Assembly: GCF_001686925.1 (NCBI RefSeq)
Contig: NZ_LVEN01000046.1
Location: 310,001 to 374,000 of the forward strand
Origin: Flavobacterium piscis
GTDB taxonomy: Bacteria > Bacteroidota > Bacteroidia > Flavobacteriales > Flavobacteriaceae
Reading direction: 5' to 3'
Length of the DNA stretch: 64,000 bases
The position numbers and the translations under genes are program-made. Positions within the stretch are counted from its first letter, which is position 1. Each line of letters begins with the position of its first letter. The notes below the pieces were generated by a model. That model saw only the letters and a program-made list of their open reading frames with translations. It made no database searches and was not told the origin of the DNA. This document shows, in pieces, positions 24,854-34,031 of this stretch.

Positions 24854-25846
24854 ATGGTCAAGATTGGCAACATAGAATTACCCGAATTTCCTTTATTACT
24901 CGCACCGATGGAAGATGTTAGTGATCCGCCGTTTCGCAGATTATGCAAAACGCACGGTGCTGACATGATGTATTCTGAATTTATTTCGTCTGAAGGATTG
25001 ATTCGTGATGCTATCAAAAGCAGAATGAAGCTGGATATTTTTGATTACGAACGTCCGGTTGGAATTCAGATTTTTGGTGGTGATGAAGAAGCAATGGCAC
25101 TTTCGTCTAAAATTGTTTCTACTGTAAAACCTGATTTAGTGGATATTAATTTTGGATGTCCGGTAAAAAAAGTAGTTTGCAAAGGTGCAGGAGCCGGAGT
25201 TCTAAAAGATGTAGATTTGATGGTTCGTTTGACTAAAGCGGTTATCAGAAGTACTGATTTGCCTGTAACGGTAAAAACACGTTTAGGCTGGGATGATAAC
25301 TCGATCAACATTGATGAAGTTGCTGAAAGACTTCAGGATATTGGTGTTCAGGCTTTGACGATTCATGCCAGAACCCGCTCACAAATGTATAAAGGTCACG
25401 CCGACTGGTCACACATTGCACGTGTAAAAAATAATCCCAGAATTACAATGCCTATTTTTGGAAATGGCGATATCGACAGTCCTGAAAAAGCACTAAAATA
25501 TAAAAACGAATACGGTATTGACGGAATCATGATTGGTCGTGCCGCAATTGGTTATCCGTGGATTTTTAACGAAATCAAGCATTACTTTAAAACGGGGGAG
25601 CACTTGCCTGCTCCAACTGTCGCGGATCGTGTAGAAGCCGCCAGAAACCATCTTATGTGGTCGATGGAATGGAAAGGTGAACGTTTAGGAATTGTTGAAA
25701 TGCGACGTCATTATACCAATTATTTTAAAGGAATTCATTCGTTTAAAGAATACAAACAAAAATTAGTTACGACTGATGAACCTGAAAATCTTTTTGCAAT
25801 TATGAAAGAAATCGAACAGGTTTATGCGGGATATGAATTTGTTTAG
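24854..25846 (+). CDS. dusB: tRNA-dihydrouridine synthase B
   Basis: From ATG 24854 the product is 330 residues. It has the Dus signature: APMEDVSDPPFRRLC (17-31), DINFGCPVKKVVCKGAGAG with catalytic Cys102, TVKTRLGWDD, TIHARTRSQMYKGHADW and PIFGNGDIDSPEKA. It reduces specific uridines in the tRNA D-loop with FMN and NAD(P)H. The family is nifR3/DusB by motif order. A promoter lies just upstream and a bidirectional terminator follows at 25903, so it is probably monocistronic. Confidence 0.95.
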   Translation: MVKIGNIELPEFPLLLAPMEDVSDPPFRRLCKTHGADMMYSEFISSEGLIRDAIKSRMKLDIFDYERPVGIQIFGGDEEAMALSSKIVSTVKPDLVDINFGCPVKKVVCKGAGAGVLKDVDLMVRLTKAVIRSTDLPVTVKTRLGWDDNSINIDEVAERLQDIGVQALTIHARTRSQMYKGHADWSHIARVKNNPRITMPIFGNGDIDSPEKALKYKNEYGIDGIMIGRAAIGYPWIFNEIKHYFKTGEHLPAPTVADRVEAARNHLMWSMEWKGERLGIVEMRRHYTNYFKGIHSFKEYKQKLVTTDEPENLFAIMKEIEQVYAGYEFV

Positions 25847-25902
25847 AATATAATGATCTTTGTCAAATTTTAAAGCTTTGACAAAGATGCTGATACAAAA
25901 AA

Positions 25903-25927
25903 AAGACCTTCAAAATTTGAAGGTCTT
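25903..25927. terminator. Bidirectional intrinsic terminator between dusB and the amidase gene
   Basis: A 12-bp perfect stem (AAGACCTTCAAA with its complement) surrounds a single base. A-rich sequence precedes it and T-rich sequence follows, so it can end both the dusB and the convergent amidase transcripts. Confidence 0.85.
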
Positions 25928-25947
25928 TCGTTTTTATATAAGTTTTT

Positions 25948-26562
25948 TTACTTTACAGCTTCTAAGATTTTTGAAGCAATTTCCTTTTGTCCCTTTGCGC
26001 TAGTTATATAATCTCTATTTTTTTCGTTTGTTAAATATCCTAATTCAAGTAATACAGATGGGCACTCTGAATTTTTCATGATATAAAAAGGAGCTTCTTT
26101 AACTTTCCCTTTTGTCAAACTTTCATTTGAAATATTACTTAACAATTTTTCTGCAGATTCTATTGACTCTTGTTTAAATTTTTCATTTTTACTCGAAACA
26201 TAAGCATCCATTTGATCCTTTTTCCCATCATTTAAAGTAGAACTAACATGCAAAGAAATAACTAAGTTCGGTTTTAGATTATTAATGATAGAAACTCTTT
26301 CGCTCAATTCCATAAAATGGTCACCTTCACGAAGCAAAACAATTTCTATATTCTCATTTTTATTTGACTCTTTAATTTTTTTGCTAATCGCTTCTACAAT
26401 TGTCTTTTCGTCAAAATCATATATTTTTGCTCCTAAATCGTGTCCTCCGTGGCCAGCATCAATTACGACAATCTTCTTCGCTTCTACTGGTTTAAATGCA
26501 AAACATCCTATTAAAAAAACTGCGGCTCCTAAAAGCATCAAAACTTTAAACTTGGTTTTCAT
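25948..26562 (-). CDS. N-acetylmuramoyl-L-alanine amidase (Amidase_3)
   Basis: The 204-residue protein is exported, with a hydrophobic leader and possible lipobox LIGC at Cys20. The zinc site is His38 in DAGHGG, Glu55 and His103 in SLHVSST; the catalytic Glu171 is in LLELGYLTN. It cuts the amide bond between MurNAc and the stem peptide of peptidoglycan, probably during cell separation. There is no SPOR or AMIN targeting domain, so it may rely on an activator such as the EnvC-like protein at 30528. The gene ends at the bidirectional terminator. Confidence 0.92.
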   Translation of the reverse strand: MKTKFKVLMLLGAAVFLIGCFAFKPVEAKKIVVIDAGHGGHDLGAKIYDFDEKTIVEAISKKIKESNKNENIEIVLLREGDHFMELSERVSIINNLKPNLVISLHVSSTLNDGKKDQMDAYVSSKNEKFKQESIESAEKLLSNISNESLTKGKVKEAPFYIMKNSECPSVLLELGYLTNEKNRDYITSAKGQKEIASKILEAVK

Positions 26563-26625
26563 ATTAAATTTGTTTTTGGGTTATAGATTTCAAACGAATA
26601 ACTTTAAGAAATATTGCACAAAAGC

Positions 26626-28053
26626 CTAAACCTCAATACGTTTCCACTTCCCTCTTTTATAAAAGAAAATCCCTGCAAGTGTTATCGCAGTTTCTGCAAC
26701 CGGAATCGCGATGAAAACACCTGTTGGCCCCATATTAAAATGTTTCGCCAATACATATGCTAACGGAATCTGAAACAACCAAAATCCAAAGAAATTAATT
26801 CCGGTTGGTGTCCAGGTATCTCCTGCTCCGTTGAAAGTGTTTATTAAAACCATTCCTATTCCGTAAAAGATAAATCCGATGCTCATAATTTGTAAGGCTT
26901 CGACGGCTATTGTTTTTACCAATTCATCATTAGTAAAAAACGAAATAATATACTTTCCGAAACATAGTGTAATTACCATGATTGTTGCCATAAAAATGAC
27001 ATTGTATTTTGCTGTGGTATAAACTGATTTTTCGGCACGATCGATTTGTTTGGCACCTAAATTTTGTCCAACCAAAGTAGCTGCGGCATTACTTAATCCC
27101 CAAGCCGGCAGAATAAAAAACATCATAATTCTAAGTGCTGTCTGATATCCTGCTGATCCGTGATCACCTCCTGTTGTGGCTACCAATTGCGCCAGAAAAA
27201 TCCAGCTGCAAGAAGCAATAACAAACTGTAAAACTCCCGGAGCAGCAATTTTTACCAATGCTTTTATCTGATAAAAATCTGGAATGAAGTATGAAACTTT
27301 AATTTTTAAAGCTCCGTTACCAAAGAATAAATGATACAATTGATATAATACTCCAATGCTTCTTCCTAATGTTGTAGCAATAGCAGCTCCTGTTAATCCG
27401 AAAGCCGGAACCGGACCAAAACCGTTAATTAATATGGGACATAAAATGATATTACAGATATTGGCCAACCAAAGACTTTTCATGGCAATTGCAGCATTTC
27501 CAGCCCCACGAAAGATTCCGTTAATCAGAAATAAAAGCATAATGCATAAACTTCCGCCAATCATAATTTGTGTAAAAATGTAACCATGCTCAGCCGCGTC
27601 TTCTGATGCACCCATCAAAATCAGAATTTCTTTGGCATAAATAACGCCCAGAATACTAATTATGGTATTAATTACAAATGCCACTATGATCGCCTGCATT
27701 CCTGCCTTTGCCGCAGCAACAGGATCTTTTTCGCCAATACGTCGAGCTACAACTGCTGTTGCAGCCATACTCATACCAATTGCGACTGAATATATAATAG
27801 CAAGTACAGACTCTGTTAAGCCAACGGTTTGAATGGCAAAACTGCTGTGCTCTAAATGTCCTACGAAATAGAGATCGACCAAGGCAAAAACAGATTCCAT
27901 CATCATTTCTAAAACCATAGGAATGGCCAATAGAATAACGGCTTTTTTGATGCTGCCTACGGTATAATCAAAAGATTCGTCTCCTTTGATTGCTTGTTTT
28001 AATGTGGTGAAAACTTTAGAAAATAAACTTTTCTGTATTGTTGTTTCTGTCAT
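26626..28053 (-). CDS. MATE family efflux transporter
   Basis: The 475-residue protein has about twelve membrane helices in two matching halves, with AIPMVLEMMMESVFALVDLYFVGHL at the first and IAAPGVLQFVIASCSWIFLAQLV at the second. These are typical of MATE (NorM/DinF) exporters that expel cationic drugs in exchange for Na+ or H+. A 25-residue cytoplasmic tail precedes helix 1. It is separated from the amidase gene by 63 bases and may share its transcript. The substrate cannot be told from sequence. Confidence 0.93.
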   Translation of the reverse strand: MTETTIQKSLFSKVFTTLKQAIKGDESFDYTVGSIKKAVILLAIPMVLEMMMESVFALVDLYFVGHLEHSSFAIQTVGLTESVLAIIYSVAIGMSMAATAVVARRIGEKDPVAAAKAGMQAIIVAFVINTIISILGVIYAKEILILMGASEDAAEHGYIFTQIMIGGSLCIMLLFLINGIFRGAGNAAIAMKSLWLANICNIILCPILINGFGPVPAFGLTGAAIATTLGRSIGVLYQLYHLFFGNGALKIKVSYFIPDFYQIKALVKIAAPGVLQFVIASCSWIFLAQLVATTGGDHGSAGYQTALRIMMFFILPAWGLSNAAATLVGQNLGAKQIDRAEKSVYTTAKYNVIFMATIMVITLCFGKYIISFFTNDELVKTIAVEALQIMSIGFIFYGIGMVLINTFNGAGDTWTPTGINFFGFWLFQIPLAYVLAKHFNMGPTGVFIAIPVAETAITLAGIFFYKRGKWKRIEV

Positions 28054-28225
28054 GATGTGTTAGGATAAATGATAAAATTAGTCCAGATGCAATGATCTGA
28101 ACTGAAGAAAAATAAACGTAAGTATCCTAATTATTCAAGAAAATAAAATAGGATTAGGCAGAAACAATCATAAACTGTAGTTTTTTAAGAGGATAAATAT
28201 AAGTAATATTTTTTAGTACGATATA

Positions 28226-29425
28226 CTAATCCAATAACTTTTTGCTTACACGGCTGCTGGCAATTAAAGAAGCCACAAAACCAAGTGATACGATAGTTCC
28301 CATAACTATAAGTACATTTTCAAGATTGAAAACTACGGGATATGCCAGAGTTGGCGTGATCATAATGAGTTCGTATTGTTGTTGCAATAGTACTAAAATG
28401 ATACCGAGAACGAGACCAATTACACCTCCAAAAATACTTAACAAAGTTCCCTGAAGCAGAAATATTTTTCGCAGACTATTAATTTCTGTTCCCAGATTAA
28501 AAAGGGTTTTAAGATTTCCTTTCTTCTCTAAAATCATCATAATCAATGCGCCAACTAAATTAAAAAGCGCTACAATAATTACCAAGGTAAAAATAAGGTA
28601 AACTACAATGTTTTCTGTATTGAGCATTTTATACAAAGACTCATTAAGTTGTGCCCTGTTTTTTATGGTAATTTTATTATTGAAAATGGTATTCAGTTTG
28701 GCACTTATTGCATTTTCATTAGCACCATCTTTCAGATTAAATTCGATTCCAGAAATTTGATTCGGCTTGTACATCAATAATTCCTGCGCTAAACCTAAAT
28801 CTGCAAATACATATTTTGAATCTAAATCTTCACTGATCGAATAAATTCCAACTGGTAAAACATCTGTTTTATTAAATGCTTCTTCCGGATTTTCGATTGC
28901 TCCTTTTCCTGGTTTTGGTGCAAATATTTGAAGAGGATTTTCGAAATCAAGAATTCCCATCGAAAAATCCTGAGCAATTCCGTAACCAATAACAACCTGA
29001 TAGGTATCCGGTTTTAGCCAATCTCCGTTAAAGAGTTTTTTCTTAATGTCATTAACAACAGGATAATTTCGATCGACACCTTTTAAGTAGGTAACCTGCT
29101 GTTTGTCTTTAAATAAAAATAAAACGCGTTCTTCGATAATTTTGGTATACAAAACAACACCGTCAATTTTTTTAATTTGACTTTCCTGATCCGGCGTAAT
29201 CAAAAATGTTTTTCCGTAAGTACTGGTAATTTTAAGATCGGGATCTATTTCGTTTGTAAACGAAAGGCTAAAAACCTTTAATCCGCTAAAAACAGATAAA
29301 ACCACAAACAAAGCCATTGTGCCAACAATAATTCCCATGCTGGCAATGCGATTAATAATATTGATAGCATTGTTTTTACTTCTGCTAAAAATATAACGTT
29401 TGGCTATGTAAAGGGGGAAATTCAA
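28226..29425 (-). CDS. LolC/LolE-like FtsX-family ABC permease
   Basis: The 399-residue permease has the LolC/E layout: helix 1 at about 22-48 after YIAKRYIFSRSKNNAINIINRIA, a periplasmic domain at about 50-270, then three helices at about 275-395. LolCDE extracts lipoproteins from the inner membrane. It starts one base after the rbfA stop, so the two are co-transcribed. No ATPase gene is adjacent, so a lolD-like partner must lie elsewhere. A MacB-type role is possible, but the N-terminal signature favours LolC/E. Confidence 0.85.
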   Translation of the reverse strand: MNFPLYIAKRYIFSRSKNNAINIINRIASMGIIVGTMALFVVLSVFSGLKVFSLSFTNEIDPDLKITSTYGKTFLITPDQESQIKKIDGVVLYTKIIEERVLFLFKDKQQVTYLKGVDRNYPVVNDIKKKLFNGDWLKPDTYQVVIGYGIAQDFSMGILDFENPLQIFAPKPGKGAIENPEEAFNKTDVLPVGIYSISEDLDSKYVFADLGLAQELLMYKPNQISGIEFNLKDGANENAISAKLNTIFNNKITIKNRAQLNESLYKMLNTENIVVYLIFTLVIIVALFNLVGALIMMILEKKGNLKTLFNLGTEINSLRKIFLLQGTLLSIFGGVIGLVLGIILVLLQQQYELIMITPTLAYPVVFNLENVLIVMGTIVSLGFVASLIASSRVSKKLLD

Positions 29426-29426
29426 T

Positions 29427-29819
29427 TTATGATTTTCTTCTTTTTTCTAAAAGATCACGATTTTCAATTGGATTTTCTCTGTTTGATAAAGCATTATCGA
29501 TTTTTTCGATATAATCAAGAGAGTCATCAATAAAGAATACCAAGTTTGGTACACGACGCAATTGCAAACGAACACGTTGTGACAAATCGTGCTTAATTAG
29601 AGTTGAATTTGATTTTATACCTTCTAAAGTTTCTTTGGCTTTATCCTGAGGAAAAATGCTTAAATACACTGTTGCTACAGATAAATCTGAGGTAACACTA
29701 ACTTTGGATACCGAAATTACCAAATTACTAATTCCGTTTTTTCTCACTTCACCTTGCAAAATATCAACCAAATCTTTCTGGATGACACCGCCTATTTTTT
29801 TCTGTCTATTTGTTTCCAT
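29427..29819 (-). CDS. rbfA: 30S ribosome-binding factor RbfA
   Basis: The 130-residue protein matches RbfA in size and motifs: ETNRQKKIGGVIQKDLVDIL at the N-terminus, VTSDLSVATVYLSIF in the KH-like core, and RVRLQLRRVPNLVFFIDDSLDY near the end. It helps mature the 16S rRNA 5' end and is needed at low temperature. A TATTTTTG box lies just upstream of its start. The LolC/E-like permease gene follows after one base. Confidence 0.95.
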   Translation of the reverse strand: METNRQKKIGGVIQKDLVDILQGEVRKNGISNLVISVSKVSVTSDLSVATVYLSIFPQDKAKETLEGIKSNSTLIKHDLSQRVRLQLRRVPNLVFFIDDSLDYIEKIDNALSNRENPIENRDLLEKRRKS

Positions 29820-29823
29820 AGTG

Positions 29824-29831
29824 CAAAAATA
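29824..29831 (-). promoter_or_regulatory. Bacteroidota -7 promoter box TATTTTTG for rbfA
   Basis: Read on the minus strand this is TATTTTTG, matching TAnnTTTG, four bases before the rbfA ATG, so the transcript would be almost leaderless. The divergent gap 29820-30058 holds no gene. Confidence 0.5.
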
Positions 29832-30058
29832 CTATTTTAAATTTCAATCGATACAATTTCAAATGAACAATAGAATGATTTTTATCTTCTAATTTATTTA
29901 ATCCTTTATAAAGTTACAATTTCGAATGTCATTTTCTATAAAAATATAAAAAATGAGGTGTTTAAAATTAAATGAAACGATATTTCATAGCTGACAAAAA
30001 TCATATTATTTATGAGAAAATTGAGACATATTTGATGTAACCTTAAAACATATCAATT

Positions 30059-30478
30059 ATGAAAAAAAGAGAACCTATAAGTCATATAATGACTAAGAGT
30101 GTCGTAACCGTAAATGAAAAGGACGACCTTAAAAAAGTAGTTGAAAAGTTAAAAAAACACGCCATTCGTCATATTCCAATTGTTCGTGGTAAAGATGTAG
30201 TTGGCATTATTAGCAGAACAGATATTAATCGATTGACTTTTGGAGCTTTGTTTGAAGGACAAGAAGGTGCCGATGAAGCAATCCTGGATATGCTTACCAT
30301 TGCTCAGGTAATGACATCGAAACCAAAAACAATATCATCTGATACGATCATTAGAGATTCAGCAGAAATTTTTGTGAAAGAAGAATTTCACGCTCTTCCG
30401 GTAGTTGATAATGGTGAGCTTAAAGGTATCGTTACTACAACTGATATTTTAAGGTATTTTTTAGAACAATATGATTAA
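30059..30478 (+). CDS. CBS-domain protein (CBS pair)
   Basis: The 139-residue soluble protein is made of two CBS motifs, at about 5-62 (MTKSVVTVNEKDDLKKVVEKL, HIPIVRGKDVVGIISRTDI) and about 75-139 (MTSKPKTISSDTIIRDSAE, HALPVVDNGELKGIVTTTDIL). Such pairs bind adenosine nucleotides and sense energy state; no enzyme domain is attached. It is a lone gene with its own terminator at 30497. The target it regulates is not apparent. Confidence 0.9.
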   Translation: MKKREPISHIMTKSVVTVNEKDDLKKVVEKLKKHAIRHIPIVRGKDVVGIISRTDINRLTFGALFEGQEGADEAILDMLTIAQVMTSKPKTISSDTIIRDSAEIFVKEEFHALPVVDNGELKGIVTTTDILRYFLEQYD

Positions 30479-30496
30479 CCAATAAACCAACCCACG

Positions 30497-30525
30497 AAAA
30501 AGGGAGCTAATTGAGCTCCCTTTTT
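30497..30525. terminator. Bidirectional intrinsic terminator
   Basis: The stem GGGAGCT/AGCTCCC with loop AATTG is flanked by A-run and T-run, extending the stem to 12 bp. It ends the CBS transcript and can also end the convergent EnvC-like transcript. Confidence 0.9.
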
Positions 30526-30527
30526 TA

Positions 30528-31811
30528 TTATCTGTTTTGCAACCATCCCTCAGGATTGTTGTTTGATGTATTTTGAATAATCAAAAACTTAATAATTGTT
30601 TTTCCGGTGTCTCCACTTGTTCTTACTTTTCCAAGAACTTGTTTCACTTTTACTTTATCACCTTGCTCAACAGATACCGAACTTAGGTTTTGATATACTG
30701 TAAAGTAATCTCCATGCTGAATAAAAACAGCTCTGTTTACAGGCGACAAGGCTATCACTTTTGATACTACTCCCTCAAATACAGCACGTGCACTTGCTCC
30801 TTGTTCTGTAGTAATCTCTACTCCGGAATTATGAACTGTAAGTGTTGGATATAAGGGATGCGGCTGATCTCCGTAACCAAGAGATATAAATCCTTTTTCT
30901 ACCGGCCAAGGCAGTTTTCCTCTGTTGGCTTTAAAATCGGCAGCCAGAATTTTACCTTCCGGTGTTAATGTAATTCTATCAGATGAATAAGTTTTAGGTG
31001 ATGACGCTTCTGCTTTCTCTGCTTCGCTGGCTTTACCTTCTGCGATTCTTTTACGTCTTTCTTCTTCGGCTCTTTTATTCGCTAATCTAATTTGTTCACG
31101 GATAAGCTCCTTAATTTTAGCATCGATTTTTCTAGATTCCTGTTGTTTCGCTTTTGTATCGGCAATAATTTTACTTTTATCTTTTTTAATTGAGTTAACT
31201 AATTTTTGCTGTTCTTGCTTTTCAACTTCTAAGCTTTGCTTTTCTTTCTGATTTTCGGCAATAATTTTTTTCTTAACCTGCCTCTGCCCGTCCAATTTAG
31301 CATTGTAATCAACTAATTGAGCAGTTTTTGATTGAATTTCTAAACCTTGATTCTTTCTGAAATTTGTATATTGTTTTAAATATTGTGCTCTTTTATACGC
31401 TTGCAAAAAGCTTTCTGATGATAAAATAAACATGGCTCTACTTTGCTCAGATCGGCTTTTATATGATTTTAAGATCATTTTTGCATAATCTGCTTTTAAA
31501 ACTTCAAGTTCTTTTTTTAATTTATTAACCTTAACCTGATTAATATACATATCATTACTTAAAAGTTTTTCCTGTTTTGCTGTAGTATTAATCAGTTTCT
31601 CTTTCAGTTTAATTTTATTCGCCTGAATCAAAAAAACATTTACTGCTGATTTTTCTTTTTTCTTTACAGACTGCAACATTTTTTCGTTGTCTCTAATTTC
31701 CTGTTGAATCTGCGCTTTACGCTGTTCAAGTTTTTCTTGTTGCGAATCATCTTGCGCCCACATAAATGTCGTGGCACATATAAAAATTAGGCTTAGGAGA
31801 AATTTTGGCAT
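30528..31811 (-). CDS. EnvC-like murein hydrolase activator (degenerate LytM/M23)
   Basis: From ATG 31811 the product is 427 residues; a TTG at 31832 is also in frame but falls in the promoter box. There is a signal peptide (ending FMWAQ), a long coiled coil (about 20-250) rich in K, E and Q, and a C-terminal LytM domain (about 290-420). The zinc motifs are not intact: HxxxD reads NSGVE and the HxH site reads IIKFLI. It is therefore probably not a peptidase but an amidase activator like EnvC, which opens amidases at the division site. The amidase at 25948 is a possible target. Confidence 0.85.
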   Translation of the reverse strand: MPKFLLSLIFICATTFMWAQDDSQQEKLEQRKAQIQQEIRDNEKMLQSVKKKEKSAVNVFLIQANKIKLKEKLINTTAKQEKLLSNDMYINQVKVNKLKKELEVLKADYAKMILKSYKSRSEQSRAMFILSSESFLQAYKRAQYLKQYTNFRKNQGLEIQSKTAQLVDYNAKLDGQRQVKKKIIAENQKEKQSLEVEKQEQQKLVNSIKKDKSKIIADTKAKQQESRKIDAKIKELIREQIRLANKRAEEERRKRIAEGKASEAEKAEASSPKTYSSDRITLTPEGKILAADFKANRGKLPWPVEKGFISLGYGDQPHPLYPTLTVHNSGVEITTEQGASARAVFEGVVSKVIALSPVNRAVFIQHGDYFTVYQNLSSVSVEQGDKVKVKQVLGKVRTSGDTGKTIIKFLIIQNTSNNNPEGWLQNR

Positions 31812-31829
31812 GTTTATGTTTTCTTTTTG

Positions 31830-31837
31830 CAAATTTA
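31830..31837 (-). promoter_or_regulatory. Bacteroidota -7 promoter box TAAATTTG for the EnvC-like gene
   Basis: TAAATTTG on the minus strand fits TAnnTTTG and lies 19 bases before ATG 31811. It overlaps the stop of the upstream DUF4292 gene, so the EnvC-like gene can be transcribed alone as well as from the operon. Confidence 0.5.
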
Positions 31838-32617
31838 CTTAATTATAACTTTTTTATAACCACTTGGTACGCTATATGGAAAAGAAAGTTCTTCATTAAA
31901 TGAAATATTATTGTAATTCAAATTAATATTGGTTTTGCCTTTGGGCTGCATTGCATTGATTTCGATACTAGTAGGAACCGTTCCCTGATTAAAAACTTTA
32001 CTGTCACCATACGAAATTTGCAACATTCTGTTTTCTGCAGGCTGCGAAATCTCTTCTTTTTGCAATAAATATTTCTCTGCATCCAGATAGAAAGCTTTCT
32101 TTATGTTAGTTTCCTTTAGATCTTCTAACTTAAAAAGATTTTCTACAATTGTCTGGGTATATTTTCCTTTCCTTAAATCGTCAAGTGCTTCTCCTACTAA
32201 TAAATTCTGAACTTTGCTGTAATCCAATTCAGTTCCCAACCATTTGCTTAAGCTGGTAAAATCGCCTTCGTAATAGGTACTGTTTATTTTCTCATAATAA
32301 CTTACCGTTGTTGATGTTATCAGAGCTTTTGCCATTGTAATTCCTAAAAAACGAACACTTACTAAGATCTGTTTGTCTTTTTCGATTCTAATGTCGGCTG
32401 TAACATTTTGACTTTGTTTTTCGTCAACATATCTAGCGCTGGCTTTTATGTATAAAGTAGAGAAATCTAACTTATTATCGTAATGTTTCTCGATTGCTTT
32501 CTTATCTTCTTTTGCAACAACTTCTGTGCTGCCGTTATTATTTTGTACCGCGACTGCCTTTGATTTACAAGAAATCATAAAAGCGGTCACTAATATTAGT
32601 GCTATATATTTTTTCAT
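31835..32617 (-). CDS. DUF4292 family lipoprotein
   Basis: The 260-residue lipoprotein has signal and lipobox MISC (Cys17). The body has the beta-rich pattern of DUF4292: FSTLYIKASARYVDEKQSQNV, VSVRFLGITMAKALITSTTV, and NINLNYNNISFNEELSFPYSVPSGY. It resembles the LolA/LolB half-barrel class of envelope proteins. It lies between a TPR protein and the EnvC-like protein, an order I associate with other Flavobacteria. The function is not known; a role in lipoprotein or peptidoglycan handling is inference. Confidence 0.82.
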   Translation of the reverse strand: MKKYIALILVTAFMISCKSKAVAVQNNNGSTEVVAKEDKKAIEKHYDNKLDFSTLYIKASARYVDEKQSQNVTADIRIEKDKQILVSVRFLGITMAKALITSTTVSYYEKINSTYYEGDFTSLSKWLGTELDYSKVQNLLVGEALDDLRKGKYTQTIVENLFKLEDLKETNIKKAFYLDAEKYLLQKEEISQPAENRMLQISYGDSKVFNQGTVPTSIEINAMQPKGKTNINLNYNNISFNEELSFPYSVPSGYKKVIIK

Positions 32618-32631
32618 CTGAATTTAATCTT

Positions 32632-33984
32632 TTACTTTTTTTTCTTTAATAATTCATTTGCCTTCAAAAAGTATTCCTCTTTTTTCTTAGCATCTCCCAA
32701 ACCATTATGTGCTTCTCCTAATTGAATATTAAAATTTGCTTCGAGCGTTTTATCATCAACTACATAATCGAGTCCCATTTCTAAAACGGTTTTTGCGTTT
32801 TTAAATTGTTGTAACTGATTGTTTCCTAAGCCGGCATAATAATAAAATTGCGGCTGACTAGGATACACTTCAATCATATTCATTGCTCTTTTTGTCATTG
32901 GTTCAAATTGTTTCGCTTGTGTGTAAGCCTCAAGCAGCAACAAATTGGTTTCACGATCTGTATCTGAATTTGATTTTAAATCTTTTTCATAATACTTAAT
33001 TGCATTCTCAAACTGACCTTTACTGTGGTAAAATTTTCCTATTTCTTTTGCAACATCAATTTCTTTATCATTATCAAAATAAGCAATTGCTTTTTCTAAC
33101 TCCGGAGCATATTGTGGATTTTTATTGACATAGATCAAAAACTCATTTAAGGTACGATGCTTTATTTTTGAATCAATTTTTGAACTTGATAAAATTACAT
33201 TCATCGTCTTAATAGCCTTATCTGCCTGGTTTCCGTCTATATAAACTTTAAACAAACTTACTTGTGCCCACTCTGATGTTGGCACTTCTTTTGCTAATTG
33301 TTTCGCAACTTCTAATGCTTTGTCTGTTTCTTCAGCTTTCGAATATAAAAAAATCAGGTTGATGTAATTCGATTCTTCTTTCGGATTCTTTTTTATCTGA
33401 TCAATCAGGTTTGAAATTTCAGCATTTTGATATTTTCCCTGAGACAAAATCTGCATTTTGTATCGATCGCGATCTTCTGATTTTCCGAATTTATCATTCA
33501 TTTCATTGATCGTTACAAGCGCCTTATCAAACTGACTGGTAATCATATACAACGAAATCAAATCATCTTTATACTCTTCATCAAAAACAGCAATTTTCTG
33601 AATTGTTTCAATCGCCAAAGGATAATTTTTGGTTTCGTAACTTACATCGTAAATTCCTAACCAATACCATTTATTTTTGGGATCTAACTGTGTTGCTTTC
33701 TCAAACGAATCCTGCGCGTTTCTATAATCTTTAAGAGATAAATAATTTTTGCCTAATTCAAAATAAGCTACGGCATCATTTGGTTTTAGTTTTACGCATT
33801 TATCCAGCGATGCTATTGCTTTATCATAATTTTCAATTCCTTTTTGTTTTAATGATTCATAAAAAGCATCCTGATATTCATCGGTTGCCATAGCAATATC
33901 TTCCGGTTCTGTTTGTGCCATAACCGAAATTGGATTGCCAAACAAAACGAAAAATAAAATGACTATAACTCCTTTTTGTATCAT
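32632..33984 (-). CDS. Secreted TPR-repeat protein
   Basis: The 450-residue protein has a signal peptide (ending VMAQ, about 23) and some ten tetratricopeptide repeats along its length, for example AVAYFELGKNYLSLKDYRNAQDSFEKA, the next one beginning NKWYWLGIYDVSYETKNYPL, and FENAIKYYEKDL. It forms a periplasmic scaffold for protein contacts. It is in a minus-strand operon with a nucleotidyltransferase upstream and the DUF4292 lipoprotein 14 bases downstream. No catalytic domain is present. Confidence 0.88.
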   Translation of the reverse strand: MIQKGVIVILFFVLFGNPISVMAQTEPEDIAMATDEYQDAFYESLKQKGIENYDKAIASLDKCVKLKPNDAVAYFELGKNYLSLKDYRNAQDSFEKATQLDPKNKWYWLGIYDVSYETKNYPLAIETIQKIAVFDEEYKDDLISLYMITSQFDKALVTINEMNDKFGKSEDRDRYKMQILSQGKYQNAEISNLIDQIKKNPKEESNYINLIFLYSKAEETDKALEVAKQLAKEVPTSEWAQVSLFKVYIDGNQADKAIKTMNVILSSSKIDSKIKHRTLNEFLIYVNKNPQYAPELEKAIAYFDNDKEIDVAKEIGKFYHSKGQFENAIKYYEKDLKSNSDTDRETNLLLLEAYTQAKQFEPMTKRAMNMIEVYPSQPQFYYYAGLGNNQLQQFKNAKTVLEMGLDYVVDDKTLEANFNIQLGEAHNGLGDAKKKEEYFLKANELLKKKK

Positions 33985-34031
33985 CTCTAAAATTTAATCT
34001 TTAAACAAAAACGAAACTATTAAGCTTAAAA

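Noticed and set aside
30528..31811. Active M23 metallopeptidase
   Set aside because: Both zinc-binding motifs are replaced, so an activator role is more likely than catalysis.
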